This document shows positions 53,867-63,218 of a stretch of 64,000 bases of DNA, piece after piece (position 1 is the first letter of the stretch; each line of letters opens with the position of its first letter). Both the position numbers and the translations under genes were made by a program. The notes beneath the pieces were generated by a model. It was not told where the DNA came from. It did no database searches and saw only the letters and a program-made list of their open reading frames with translations. Source of the stretch: Paraburkholderia haematera (GTDB lineage Bacteria > Pseudomonadota > Gammaproteobacteria > Burkholderiales > Burkholderiaceae); assembly GCF_905220975.1 (NCBI RefSeq), contig NZ_CAJNBK010000004.1, positions 124,001-188,000 of the forward strand. Reading direction: 5' to 3'.

Positions 53867-55009
53867 TCAGATCTCCAGACGGTAGCCCACGCCGTACACG
53901 GACGCGATCGGCTCGCTGTCCGGCCGTGCGCCCTGCAGCTTGCGGCGCAGGTTCTTGATATGGCTGTCGATGGTCCGGTCGGTGACCACACGGTGATCCG
54001 CGTAGAGATGACTCAGCAGGTAGTCGCGAGAAAAAATGCGTCCCGGCGATTTCATCAGGCGCTTGACCGGCGCGAGAACGATGCGGGCAAGGATCAGTGC
54101 GACGAGCGCCGCGAGCACGACAGCAACGCCCGCGATCTCCCAGGTCGAGCGTTTTTGCTGCGCCTGGAACGCGATGTCCGCAGCGTCCGAAAGGGTGTCG
54201 GGCCCGTTCACGGAGAGCCAGCCCACCACCTTGCCGCTATAGACAACCGGTCTCATCGTGCTGCCGGGCGGCGGAGGCTGGCCGGTGCTCGCCACGAGTT
54301 CATGGCTGGCGTCGTAGAGTGTGACGGGCGGCCCCTCGGGCGGCGTGTCGCGAGCCACGCCGTCACGCGAAGGCAGCGAGGCGGGAGATGACGCCAAAGG
54401 GGTTGAAGGCGCAGGCCGGTCATAGCGACTGTCACCGCCCGCGACGCCGCTTGCCGAAACACGGTCACGCTCCATCGCCATGTCCTGATTGGGTGGTGGC
54501 GCGGGCGGAAGGCGCATGCCCCAATGCGGTCCTTCTGACGGGCCCGAGAGCGGCCCGAGCAGTTGCTGAACGCTGCCGCTGCCCGGAAAGGTTCGCCAGC
54601 CCGGCAACTTGCCTAACTGCGCGGTGGCGAGTTCTTCGCGCAGGGCGTCGTGTGCGGCGCCGTCCAGCAGCGCGAGCCATGCGTCGGGATGCTCCCGCAG
54701 GAAGCTCCAGTTGCCGTGAGCGGCGTATTCACTCGTGACCTTCGCCATGACGGCTTTGATGCGCCCGGCGTTGCGCTCGCGAACATAGTGCAGGAAGCCG
54801 TTTTCGAAGCTCACGCGCAAGGCGTATCCCATAGTTAGGGAAATCGCGAGGCATGCGACTAATACCGCGAGGAACATTTTCCAGGTAATTCCAAAGCGGC
54901 CAAATCGGCCAAATCGGCCAAAGCGCATCTTCATTCGCTGTTGCCGCACGTGCGAGAGAAAGGTCCTGAAAGGGCGGCCTGGACAAATTCGGATCGTTTC
55001 ACTTTGCAT
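53867..55009 (-). CDS. Chimeric two-component gene: sensor-kinase front fused to response-regulator tail
   Basis: The 380-residue protein begins like a membrane sensor kinase: TM1 at about residues 45-64, a Pro/Ser-rich periplasmic region, TM2 at about 291-312 and the first HAMP residues [12 protein letters not shown]. At residue 321 it changes to the C-terminal half of an OmpR-type winged helix ([39 protein letters not shown]). HAMP, the His-kinase and ATPase domains, the receiver and the first half of the DNA-binding domain are missing. An in-frame deletion across an adjoining kinase-regulator pair explains it. Internal Met at residues 26 and 28 may be the real start ([16 protein letters not shown] has a 9-bp repeat). 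It cannot signal normally. Confidence 0.82.
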   Translation of the reverse strand: MQSETIRICPGRPFRTFLSHVRQQRMKMRFGRFGRFGRFGITWKMFLAVLVACLAISLTMGYALRVSFENGFLHYVRERNAGRIKAVMAKVTSEYAAHGNWSFLREHPDAWLALLDGAAHDALREELATAQLGKLPGWRTFPGSGSVQQLLGPLSGPSEGPHWGMRLPPAPPPNQDMAMERDRVSASGVAGGDSRYDRPAPSTPLASSPASLPSRDGVARDTPPEGPPVTLYDASHELVASTGQPPPPGSTMRPVVYSGKVVGWLSVNGPDTLSDAADIAFQAQQKRSTWEIAGVAVVLAALVALILARIVLAPVKRLMKSPGRIFSRDYLLSHLYADHRVVTDRTIDSHIKNLRRKLQGARPDSEPIASVYGVGYRLEI

Positions 55010-55193
55010 GGCTGAATTCTAGATGAATGCGGTGTCAATCCACAGTTGCCGGCGAATCTCCACAACTTCTCCATCCTTTCTTCGTTGTGTCTGCGCGTTG
55101 TCTGGATATGATGGTATGGCACTTTTACAGTGGCCTGACAAAGAGGCCATGTCCGATGGTGAGTTCCGTCAGTTCAGTCAGTGGAGCAATCTC

Positions 55194-55556
55194 ATGCAAG
55201 TTTCTTCACCTGCGATCCGTGCCGAATCGCGCGGTTTCCAGCCCGGCCGAAAGACAGCCGCCGTTGCCGGCGCCCGCCGCGAGGCTCAAAACGGCCTTAG
55301 CGCACCACGCGTTTCTGATGCCGTGAAGATACGCGGCTGCCGCGTTTCCGCGCCGCTCATGCAGCCGTGGGGCGAGTGCTGCCGGATCGTCGAGTGGATC
55401 AACCGCAACGGCGAATACTCCTGCATTGCGGTGCGAGGCGCCGCGACCGTGGCCGAGATCAGGGAGCGCGTGAGTCTGCATCGCATCGGTCAGCGTCACA
55501 CCCTGACCGATGACCCCGCTACGCCTGCGAGCCGCGTGCGCCTGCGGCGAGCCTAA
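55194..55556 (+). CDS. Hypothetical protein
   Basis: The 120-residue protein starts at ATG 55194 (MQVSSPAIRAESRGFQPGRK), about 7 bases after GGAG. The frame is open to 55023 with several Met upstream. No family was recognised. The N-terminal half is basic and disordered. The C-terminal half has a compact hydrophobic segment (CCRIVEWINRNGEYSCIAVR, then AATVAEIRERVSLHRIG). It is divergent from the chimeric two-component gene. Confidence 0.45.
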   Translation: MQVSSPAIRAESRGFQPGRKTAAVAGARREAQNGLSAPRVSDAVKIRGCRVSAPLMQPWGECCRIVEWINRNGEYSCIAVRGAATVAEIRERVSLHRIGQRHTLTDDPATPASRVRLRRA

Positions 55557-55678
55557 GCGCTGCTCAACCTCGTTACTGAAAGTAGATCGGTCCGGCAGAA
55601 AGGGAGTGTAATTCAGTCAAAAAAACTTCGGTGTCCTATGGCTGTCTGACTGACAAGATCAACTTTGAGCATTCCGTT

Positions 55679-55903
55679 ATGCGCGTCCTCATACTCGTCC
55701 TGGCCGCGGCAGCGATCTGCTGCCCTTCAATCCGCCATGGATTGCGCCTGGAGAGCATCAATGCTTTCTCCCGCGGCAACGGCACCGGGCGCGTTTCCGA
55801 AGGCGCCGCGGATGATCTGGGCGCATGCACGCCTGCATGCACGTATAGCGTTATACGCGCATGCTCGCGGGACTCTCTCAGTCCATTCCATCGTGCATCG
55901 TAA
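55679..55903 (+). CDS. Possible small secreted protein
   Basis: ATG 55679 opens MRVLILVLAAAAICCPSIRH, a signal-like start, and runs 74 residues, overlapping the end of the opposite response-regulator gene by 26 bases. The rest has four more Cys but no recognised pattern. No good ribosome site precedes it. This is the only candidate in the 320-base gap 55557-55877. Confidence 0.25.
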   Translation: MRVLILVLAAAAICCPSIRHGLRLESINAFSRGNGTGRVSEGAADDLGACTPACTYSVIRACSRDSLSPFHRAS

Positions 55904-56633
55904 TCGCACTTTCGCGTACCTCATGCGAGGGTGGCGACTCTGGCGAGGGTACGAACATATAGCCTCGTCCGCGCAAGGTCTGAATGAACCTCGGGGCGGA
56001 CGGATCGGCTTCTATCACGCCGCGTAAGCGGCAGACCGCAACGTCCAGACTGGCCTTCTGGCTTTCCGCCCTGCCTAGCTGGCTGTTGACCATCGCGCGC
56101 GTCAAGATTCGCATCGGGTTGCTTGCAAACAGCTTGAGTAAGGCAAACTCGCCGGATCGCAGCGGGATTTCACAGCCGTCCCTCACCAGGCGCCGCGTCG
56201 CAAAGTCTATTTGGTAACTGCCGAACAAAACCTTCTCACGAATTTCCGGGGCATCGCAGAGCGAGCGGTTGCAGCGTTGCACGGCGCGCTTGATCCTGGC
56301 GGTTAATTCGTGAGGATCGACTGGGTCGACGATATAGTCATCCGCGCCCAATTCGAAAGCGACGATTTTATCGACGATCTCGTCGGAGCTGCTTTGTACG
56401 AAGATGGGCATGTCGTAGCCCGCTAGCCGGAGTTGCCGCAGCGCTTCTCGTGCTTCAATCATCGGCGACTCGGCACGCAAGAGAATCGCTGACGGACACT
56501 CCAGTTCCACCCGGCTGGCAAGCTGAACCGCGCTATACAGTACCGAGAGCGCGATCTGGTTCTTTTGAAAGTGAGAGCGCAACTGATCCCGGACTGATTG
56601 ATCGGGTTCGACTACAAGCAGGCTGATAGTCAT
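55878..56633 (-). CDS. OmpR-type regulator with degenerate receiver
   Basis: The 251-residue protein has a receiver-like N-terminal domain (1-120) and a winged-helix domain (about 130-230: IPLRSGEFALLKLFASNPMR, LDVAVCRLRGVIEADPSAPR, TLRGRGYMFVP). The phosphoacceptor Asp is replaced by Arg (AILLRAESP, where typical receivers have LLDLxLP), and the conserved Lys is Asp (YIVDPVDP), so it is unlikely to be phosphorylated in the usual way. No kinase gene is adjacent. The C-terminal tail (SPPSHEVRESAITMHDGMD) is acidic. Its targets are unknown. Confidence 0.83.
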   Translation of the reverse strand: MTISLLVVEPDQSVRDQLRSHFQKNQIALSVLYSAVQLASRVELECPSAILLRAESPMIEAREALRQLRLAGYDMPIFVQSSSDEIVDKIVAFELGADDYIVDPVDPHELTARIKRAVQRCNRSLCDAPEIREKVLFGSYQIDFATRRLVRDGCEIPLRSGEFALLKLFASNPMRILTRAMVNSQLGRAESQKASLDVAVCRLRGVIEADPSAPRFIQTLRGRGYMFVPSPESPPSHEVRESAITMHDGMD

Positions 56634-56971
56634 AAATCTGCGTTACCTCCCAACCGGAATCGACGATTGCGGTCTGTGCGATGTTCACGTTCAACAATTC
56701 GCTATTTTTTTGAGCGACCTATCGGGCTCAGAAAGCGGACCGTACTCGGTCGCGCTGATGATGAGCGAATGATAGATGCCAATGTCGGAGCAACAATGGC
56801 GAAACTGAGAAGACTTTGTGAAAACGGAGCGGGAGGGAGAATGCGCGGTGCTGTGAACGGATCGGGAACCGGTTCAGGCGGGGTAGGACGTCAGGAGGAG
56901 TTGTAAGCGCGGCTGAATGATGCGAGTGATGCCCGCGGTCCTCATACACCGACCGCGAGCGGTGTTCCAGA
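56634..56971. other. Intergenic region, no gene seen
   Basis: About 340 bases between the response-regulator gene and the end of the BamA-like gene, on the leader side of the former. Small open frames on either strand lack ribosome sites and familiar sequence. No hairpin with a U run was found. Confidence 0.5.
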
Positions 56972-59281
56972 TCAGAACGACGTGCCGATCTGGAACTGGA
57001 ATTTCTGGTACTTATCGGTGGCGTGTTTGACAAGCGGGAAGCCAAGCGACAACTTGAGCGGGCCGATCGGTGAAATCCATTCGAGACCCGCGCCATAGCT
57101 GTACCGCAATCCGTTGGCGCCCGTGCTGTTGCCTTCGTCGCCCCAGACGTTGCCGGCGTCCATGAAAGTGAAGACGCGCAGTGTCCGGTCCCAGCCGCTG
57201 CCGGGCAACGGGAACGTCATCTCGACATTGGCTACGACCATGCGCGAACCGCCGATCGGGTCGCCGGTCGTCTTGTCGGTCGGGCCGAGCGAACCCGCAT
57301 CGTAGCCGCGTACCGAGCCGATACCGCCCGCGTAGTAATTCTTGAAGATCGGATACGCCTTTCCAGCAAAGCCGTTGCCGTAGCCGCCTTGAAGATTCAG
57401 GCCGAGAATGAAGCCGCGCGCGAATGAATAGTAATACTGCGCCTGAACGTCCGCCTTGTAGTACTCGGTGCCGCCAAGCGGGGTGCCGACCTCGCCATTG
57501 CCTTGCAGGAAATAACCCCGGCTCGGCACTAGTGCACTGTCGCGATCGTCCCGGGCCCAGCCCACCGTGACGGGGACATTGTTCACGACGTCGCCGAATT
57601 CAGCTACGTAGTCCTTGTAACTTTGAGGCGTCGAGGAATCGATCGACAGCCGGTTCTGTTCGAGACCGACGCCGAAGTAAACGGTGTCGGCTTCGGAGAA
57701 AGGAATGCCGAATTTCAGGTCCGCGCCGACGGTGATGATCCGGAAACTCGTGTCGGTGTAGTTGTAAAGGGGATAGGTGGTGCGATAGTAGACGTCGGTA
57801 ATCCGCTTGATGCCGTCCACCGTGAAGTACGGATCGGTTTGGGTCACCGTCAGCGTGCGGTAGGTCTTCGCGGTGTTCACGTTCAAGGCGAGACTCGTGC
57901 CTGAGCCGAACACGTTGTCCTGCGACACGCCCGCTGAGAGCACTACCTTGTCCGTCGACGAGTAGCCCGCGCCCAACGTAATTGCGCCGGTCGGCTTTTC
58001 GGTCACCTTGACGTCCACGTCGACCTGGTCGGATGAACCTTCGACCGGCACCGTGGTGACGTCGACATCGGTGAAGTAGCCGAGACGGTTGACCCGGTCT
58101 TTCGACAGCGCGAGACGATTCGAATCGAACCACGAGCTTTCGAGCTGGCGCATTTCGCGGCGTACTACTTCATCACGCGTGCGCGTGTTGCCGACCACAT
58201 TGATATGACGCACGTACACACGGCGGCTCGGATCCACTTGCAGCGTGATGTCGACCTTGTGGTGTTCCTGATCGATCTGAGGCTGCGCGTTGACGGTGGC
58301 GAACGCATAGCCGTACTCGCCGAGTTTGTCGACGATGGCCTTAGTGGTGGCTTGCAGCTTTTCAGCCGAGAAGCGCTCACCCGGTTTGATCTTGATGAGC
58401 TTGGCCAGCTCCGCCTCGCGATCGAGCAGGTTGCCTGCCAGCTTGATCGACGAAATGGTGTACGGCTCGCCTTCGTGCAGCGTGACCGTCAGGTACATCT
58501 CTTTCTTGTCCGGCGTCAGCGATACCTGGGTCGATTCAATGTTGAACTCCAGATAACCGCGATTCAGGTAGTACGAGCGAATGTGCTCCAGGTCGCCGGT
58601 CAGCTTGTCTTTCGCGTACAGGTCGTTCTTTGTGTACCAGGAGAACCAGTTCGGCGTGGACATCTGCATTTCGTCGCGCAACGTGTCCGTGCTGAATACC
58701 TTATTGCCGATGAAGTTGATCTGACGGATCTTCGCGCTCGGACCTTCAGTCACCGAGAACAACACTGCCACCCGGTTGCGGTCGATCGGTGTGATCGTGG
58801 TGGCGACTTCGGCGGCGTAGTATCCGCGCGTCAGGTACTGGCGCTTGAGTTCCTGCTGGGCTTTGTCGAGCAGCGCCTTGTCGTAGTAGCGGCCTTGCGA
58901 CAAGCCGACCGAACCGAGTGCCTTGGTCAGGTTCTCCTTGTCGAACTCGTGAATGCCGGCGAAGTCGATCGTGCCCACCGCCGGACGTTCCTGAACGTGA
59001 ACGATAACGACATTGCCTTCAGTCGAAATCTTGACGTCATTGAAAAAGCCCGTGGCGTAGAGCGCGCGAATGGCTTCCGAAGCCTTATCGTCGCTAAACA
59101 TGCCGCCTTGTTTGATAGGCAGATAGGCGAACAGAGTGCCGGGTTCGATGCGTTTGAGTCCCTCGATCCGGATGTCTTGCACGACAAACGGCTGTGCCGC
59201 GTGCGCCGATCCGGTTGTCAGCGTGATGCCGGCGAGCGAGAGCGCGCCCGCAATACGGCTCGTTAAAGCTTGAAGATTCAT
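56972..59281 (-). CDS. bamA: BamA-family outer-membrane assembly protein, probable paralogue
   Basis: I chose ATG 59281 (MNLQALTSRIAGALSLAGIT), giving 769 residues with a Sec signal ending AHA-AQPFVVQDI. Five POTRA domains (about 30-425) precede the Omp85 barrel, ending GTSF. The VRGYDAGSLGP signature of barrel loop 6 is at about residues 650-665, and the terminal Phe is present. It is full length. In this group the essential bamA gene usually lies between rseP and skp/lpxD; here none of these is a neighbour, so this is probably a second copy. An LptD homologue is encoded nearby on the other strand. Confidence 0.88.
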   Translation of the reverse strand: MNLQALTSRIAGALSLAGITLTTGSAHAAQPFVVQDIRIEGLKRIEPGTLFAYLPIKQGGMFSDDKASEAIRALYATGFFNDVKISTEGNVVIVHVQERPAVGTIDFAGIHEFDKENLTKALGSVGLSQGRYYDKALLDKAQQELKRQYLTRGYYAAEVATTITPIDRNRVAVLFSVTEGPSAKIRQINFIGNKVFSTDTLRDEMQMSTPNWFSWYTKNDLYAKDKLTGDLEHIRSYYLNRGYLEFNIESTQVSLTPDKKEMYLTVTLHEGEPYTISSIKLAGNLLDREAELAKLIKIKPGERFSAEKLQATTKAIVDKLGEYGYAFATVNAQPQIDQEHHKVDITLQVDPSRRVYVRHINVVGNTRTRDEVVRREMRQLESSWFDSNRLALSKDRVNRLGYFTDVDVTTVPVEGSSDQVDVDVKVTEKPTGAITLGAGYSSTDKVVLSAGVSQDNVFGSGTSLALNVNTAKTYRTLTVTQTDPYFTVDGIKRITDVYYRTTYPLYNYTDTSFRIITVGADLKFGIPFSEADTVYFGVGLEQNRLSIDSSTPQSYKDYVAEFGDVVNNVPVTVGWARDDRDSALVPSRGYFLQGNGEVGTPLGGTEYYKADVQAQYYYSFARGFILGLNLQGGYGNGFAGKAYPIFKNYYAGGIGSVRGYDAGSLGPTDKTTGDPIGGSRMVVANVEMTFPLPGSGWDRTLRVFTFMDAGNVWGDEGNSTGANGLRYSYGAGLEWISPIGPLKLSLGFPLVKHATDKYQKFQFQIGTSF

Positions 59282-59803
59282 CTTGGGGTTCTGTCCTGAT
59301 GCAGCGCGCGTAGCGCAAACAAGAACGCTCGACAGCGAGCGATGCATTCGAAACGGCGTTTTATGGCTCTGGAAAGCGCGAAGTATAGGATCGCGTTTCC
59401 CCGCTATCCGTTACTGAAAACTTTCCGCCCATTAGGGTTGCTAACGTGTGCATCGCGCAGGCTGCTCAGGCCGGTGCGGATTACAGCGTGGGCGTGGAAA
59501 TAATGCGTTACAGATCCGAAGGAAGCGTAGGGCGCGCGTAACCTGAAGCCGGTTTTGCGCTGGTATCGTCAAATGGTCGGCTTTCGCTGCCTCAGGTAGC
59601 ACCATTTGGAGAATTGATCATGATCGAATTTCTTTCACCGGCGATTCTTGCGGCTGTCTTACGCGTCAGCTCGTCGCCGATCTTCTCGGCATGTCTGGCA
59701 ATGGCGTCGAAGCGCTCGCTGCGCGACGTGTCCGGCAGCACGGTGAACGCGGCGCAGGGCAGGAGCGTTGCTCATGCCGGGGGCACGCGGGAGGGCGCAC
59801 GCC
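59282..59803. other. Intergenic region between BamA-like gene and small hypothetical gene
   Basis: About 520 bases upstream of both divergent genes. Short open frames on both strands exist (for example plus 59614-59811), but none has both a ribosome site and recognisable sequence. Promoters of the flanking genes are expected here; none stands out. Confidence 0.45.
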
Positions 59804-60202
59804 GTGTCTGATCTGTCGGCCTTCATGTTGAATTCGATCACGGATATGCAGTTGACGGCGGATGGTCAATATCTGCTCATACACGGCAACCAACCCACGG
59901 CGGCACTTCACCGTTCGGTGCTCAATGATCTGCTGGTGGCGCTTCCGAACGCGATCGAGCATGCCGATCGCGTGATTCACAACAATCAGGAGATGGGTTT
60001 CGCGCTGCACTGCCAGGGCTGGGAGGTCGGCCGGCTGGACGGAATGGAGATGGTGGTGATCCGGTTCCGTCTTTCCGGCAGCGCGGGGCTGTCGTTTTCT
60101 TTGCCCGCGGAGCAGATTCCATATCTGCTGCAGGCGCTCGGTGGCGCGGCGAACGCGGCAGGCGAACAGAGTCCCCGCTCCAACGACGTCACGCTCCAAT
60201 AG
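59804..60202 (+). CDS. Hypothetical protein upstream of LptD homologue
   Basis: The 132-residue protein probably starts at GTG 59804 (VSDLSAFMLNSITDMQLTAD), 8 bases after GGAGGG at 59791-59796. The frame is open to 59768. It is soluble with mixed strands and helices (QYLLIHGNQPTAALHRSVLN, VVIRFRLSGSAGLSFSLPAE, QIPYLLQALGGAA). No family was recognised. It lies 30 bases before the LptD homologue on the same strand, so the two may be cotranscribed. Confidence 0.55.
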   Translation: MSDLSAFMLNSITDMQLTADGQYLLIHGNQPTAALHRSVLNDLLVALPNAIEHADRVIHNNQEMGFALHCQGWEVGRLDGMEMVVIRFRLSGSAGLSFSLPAEQIPYLLQALGGAANAAGEQSPRSNDVTLQ

Positions 60203-60232
60203 CACCACGCTTACTCGCCGCTGTTCAACCTG

Positions 60233-62644
60233 ATGCACGTCAGGGCCTTTATTCGCCTTTATTCGCCTCGACGCGCCTGTCTTCCTTTCCGATCCTTATC
60301 TGTTTTGATACTACGCGGTGTACTTCGACGCCTACGCTTAAGGCCTCTCGTTTCTTTCGTGCTGGGTACGGCTGGATGCGTGCCATTGGCCGGCTATGCG
60401 CAATTAGCCGGTGCCTCCGCGGTGCCGGAACCGCTCGACGGCGTGTGGAGCTTGCGGCTGGATCCGCAACTGACCGAGCAGCCCTTGCGGGCGGGGGACA
60501 AGCCCACTACCTCGGTGATTGCCGATTCGGTGACCGCCACGACCGCCACAGACGTTTCGCTGAAGGGCCACGCGCAACTGCGGCGCGATGCGTCGATCGT
60601 CAAGGGCGATGCGCTGCACTACGACGTCGATACCGACAAGGCCGACGCTTACGGGCAGGTGCGACTCGTGAACGATGGCAATGTGTTCGATGGCCCGGAC
60701 GCGCATTTTTACGTCGACGCGAACGAAGGCTACATTAGCGTACCCAAGTATCGTTTTCATCTGACGGGGGGATGGGGGAGCGCTCAACGCGCGGATCTGA
60801 TCGATAGCGAGCGCACGGTCGTTCATCACGGCACGTACAGCACTTGCCAATGCGAGTCGGACCCTGCGTGGTATCTGAAGGCCTCCGAATTCGACATGGA
60901 TAGCGGCAACGACGAAGGGATCGCACACAATGGCGTGCTGTTCTTCCAGGGCGTGCCGCTGCTGGCGAGTCCGTGGCTATCGTTTCCATTGTCGGGTGCG
61001 CGGCGCAGCGGCTTGCTGCCGCCCACGTTTTCGATCAGTTCGACCAATGGCGTCGACATTGCGTTGCCGTACTACTTCAACCTCGCACCGAACTACGATC
61101 TAACGCTGACGCCGCGCGTCCTGTCGAAACGCGGCGAGATGTTGACGGCGGACTACCGCTATCTCCAGCCGAATGCTTCGGGGTCGATCTCGGTTGCGTG
61201 GCTGCCGCACGATGCCATCACCAAAACCGACCGTTACTCGATTGCGCTGAATCAGAACTGGAATCTCGGCTCGGGCTTTGGCGCCTACGTCAACTACAAC
61301 CGCGTGTCGGATTCGACGGTGGTGACCGATCTCGCGTCGGGTGTCGCGTTTCCGACGGGCTCCACCACGCTGTATCAGCAGGAAGCGGGTCTGACCTACA
61401 CCAACGGGCCGTGGAGTGTGCAGGCGCGCGAACAACGTTGGCAAGCTTTTACCAGCGACTCGACGTATAACCGCGAACCGCAGGTCAATGTCCACTACGC
61501 ACGCTATAACGTGGGCGGTTTCGACTTTGGTGCCGAAGCGGATGCGACGCGCTTCACGATCTCGTCGGCGGATGCGACGCAAGGCAGCCGTTTCGTTTTC
61601 AATCCTTACATCAGCTATCCGATCGAGCGTCCCGGCTGGTTCATCACGCCGAAGCTCGCATGGCATTTCGCCGCCTATGACCTGACGTCGATCGGATCGA
61701 GCGCGCCCGCCGGGCAGCCGAAAACGTTCGATATCAACGTGCCGACCTTCAGCCTCGATTCGGGCATGCGCTTCGAACGAAGCGTGCGGCTCTTCGGGCA
61801 ATCGTATATCCAGACGCTCGAACCGCGGCTGTTCTATGTGTATACGCCTTACCGCAACCAGACTTTCGCGCCGCTGTTCGATACGGCGACGGCCGATTTC
61901 GGGCTGGCGGAACTGTTCATGCCCAACAGCTTTGTCGGCAATGACCGGGTCTCCGATGCCAACCGCCTCACGGCGGCTCTCACGACGCGCTTTATCGATC
62001 CCGCGAGCGGCGACGAACGGTCTCGCTTCGTCCTTGCAGAACAGTATGACTTTCGTACGCCACGCGTGACCCTCAACGTGGACGATGCCATCGGCACCGT
62101 TGCGCGCACGAGTGTGATTGGCGGTGCGTCGTACAAGCTGGGTGCGGGATTTTCGGCGGAACAGGCCGTGGAGTACAGCCAGGCCAATCGCTACCTGACG
62201 AATGCGGAAGCCGGTTTCGGCTGGTCGCCGGCTTCACGGCAGGTGTTGAATGTAGCGTATCGCTACACGCGCGCCAACAGCACGCTCGACTATCAACCGG
62301 TGAATCAGTTCATCGTGTCCGAGCAATGGCCGCTGTTGCACAACATTGTCAGCGTGGCGCGGGTCAATTACGACATGAGCACACACCGGCTGATCGCAGG
62401 ATTGCTCGGACTTCAATACGATGCGGATTGCTGGTCGTTCGGCGTCGCGTTCGAGAAATACACCAACGCCACCAGCTCGACCACGTCTCCCAGCACCGGC
62501 ACGCGGGTGTTGATGCAGCTTCAGCTCAAAGGCTTTTCGCAGGTGGATAACGGCTTGCTCAATCAGTTTCGCGCGAATGTGCCGGGCTATACGCCGGCGA
62601 CAACGGAAAGCGAACCGATATCCCGGTTTAGCGATTATCCGTAA
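60233..62644 (+). CDS. lptD: LptD-family LPS-assembly outer-membrane protein, probable paralogue
   Basis: The 803-residue protein has an N-terminal OstA-type beta-jellyroll (about 90-190, DSVTATTATDVSLKGHAQLR) and the LptD barrel (about 230-780, HNGVLFFQGVPLLASPWLSF). LptD with LptE inserts LPS in the outer leaflet and depends on two disulfides. In TCQCESDPAWYL (about residue 205) one Cys of the usual pair region is kept. At residue 733 only one Cys remains (YDADCWSF, where relatives have CCW). The normal lptD neighbourhood (surA, pdxA, rsmA) is absent, which also suggests a second copy. A lone ATG is used; the N-terminus before about residue 45 is uncertain. Confidence 0.85.
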   Translation: MHVRAFIRLYSPRRACLPFRSLSVLILRGVLRRLRLRPLVSFVLGTAGCVPLAGYAQLAGASAVPEPLDGVWSLRLDPQLTEQPLRAGDKPTTSVIADSVTATTATDVSLKGHAQLRRDASIVKGDALHYDVDTDKADAYGQVRLVNDGNVFDGPDAHFYVDANEGYISVPKYRFHLTGGWGSAQRADLIDSERTVVHHGTYSTCQCESDPAWYLKASEFDMDSGNDEGIAHNGVLFFQGVPLLASPWLSFPLSGARRSGLLPPTFSISSTNGVDIALPYYFNLAPNYDLTLTPRVLSKRGEMLTADYRYLQPNASGSISVAWLPHDAITKTDRYSIALNQNWNLGSGFGAYVNYNRVSDSTVVTDLASGVAFPTGSTTLYQQEAGLTYTNGPWSVQAREQRWQAFTSDSTYNREPQVNVHYARYNVGGFDFGAEADATRFTISSADATQGSRFVFNPYISYPIERPGWFITPKLAWHFAAYDLTSIGSSAPAGQPKTFDINVPTFSLDSGMRFERSVRLFGQSYIQTLEPRLFYVYTPYRNQTFAPLFDTATADFGLAELFMPNSFVGNDRVSDANRLTAALTTRFIDPASGDERSRFVLAEQYDFRTPRVTLNVDDAIGTVARTSVIGGASYKLGAGFSAEQAVEYSQANRYLTNAEAGFGWSPASRQVLNVAYRYTRANSTLDYQPVNQFIVSEQWPLLHNIVSVARVNYDMSTHRLIAGLLGLQYDADCWSFGVAFEKYTNATSSTTSPSTGTRVLMQLQLKGFSQVDNGLLNQFRANVPGYTPATTESEPISRFSDYP

Positions 62645-62667
62645 AACGGGCTGTTGTGGCTGTTGTA

Positions 62668-63165
62668 TTAGTGGTGGTTCTGCGAGAACAGCGTTTCGAG
62701 CGGGTAATGACTCTTCACGAACGGCGACTTGATGATCACGTAGCTGAAGTACTTCTCGATGCCGATATCGCGTTCCAGCAGACCTTCCACGATGCTCTGA
62801 TAGTGGCTGACACTACGCGTGACGAACTTCAGCAGATAGTCATAACCGCCGCTCGCCAGATGGCACTCGACGATCTCGTCGACGTCTTTGATCGCATTCA
62901 CGAACTTGATGAAGTCTTCCCGCCGATGATCGGCGAGCGTGACTTCCGTGAACACGATCTGCACGTCGCCGAGTTTTTCGAGCTGGATTTGCGCACCGTA
63001 GCCGATGATGTAGCCGGCCTTTTCCAGGCGCTTGACCCGGATCAGGCAAGGACTGGGCGAAAGGCCGACCGCGTCGGCAAGCTCGACGTTGGTTATGCGG
63101 CCTTTCTTTTGCAACTGGGAAAGTATGCGCAGATCAATCCGGTCCAGCTTGCTGTCGCTGCTCAT
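62668..63165 (-). CDS. Lrp/AsnC-family transcriptional regulator
   Basis: The 165-residue protein has the Lrp helix-turn-helix at about 8-60 (LDRIDLRILSQLQKKGRITN, VELADAVGLSPSPCLIRVKR) and the RAM ligand domain at about 70-150 (VDEIVECHLASGGYDYLLKF). Such proteins respond to amino acids and usually control nearby amino-acid genes. It is encoded downstream of the class III aminotransferase on the same strand, with 53 bases between them, a pairing that suggests regulation of its own operon or of that aminotransferase. Confidence 0.9.
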   Translation of the reverse strand: MSSDSKLDRIDLRILSQLQKKGRITNVELADAVGLSPSPCLIRVKRLEKAGYIIGYGAQIQLEKLGDVQIVFTEVTLADHRREDFIKFVNAIKDVDEIVECHLASGGYDYLLKFVTRSVSHYQSIVEGLLERDIGIEKYFSYVIIKSPFVKSHYPLETLFSQNHH

Positions 63166-63218
63166 CGTAACGTTATCGCTCCGGCGATGGGTGAAAGGGT
63201 CTCGAACGGTCCTCTACT

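Noticed and set aside
59614..59811. A 65-residue plus-strand open frame before the small hypothetical gene
   Set aside because: No convincing ribosome site or conserved feature, and minus-strand frames there look equally open.
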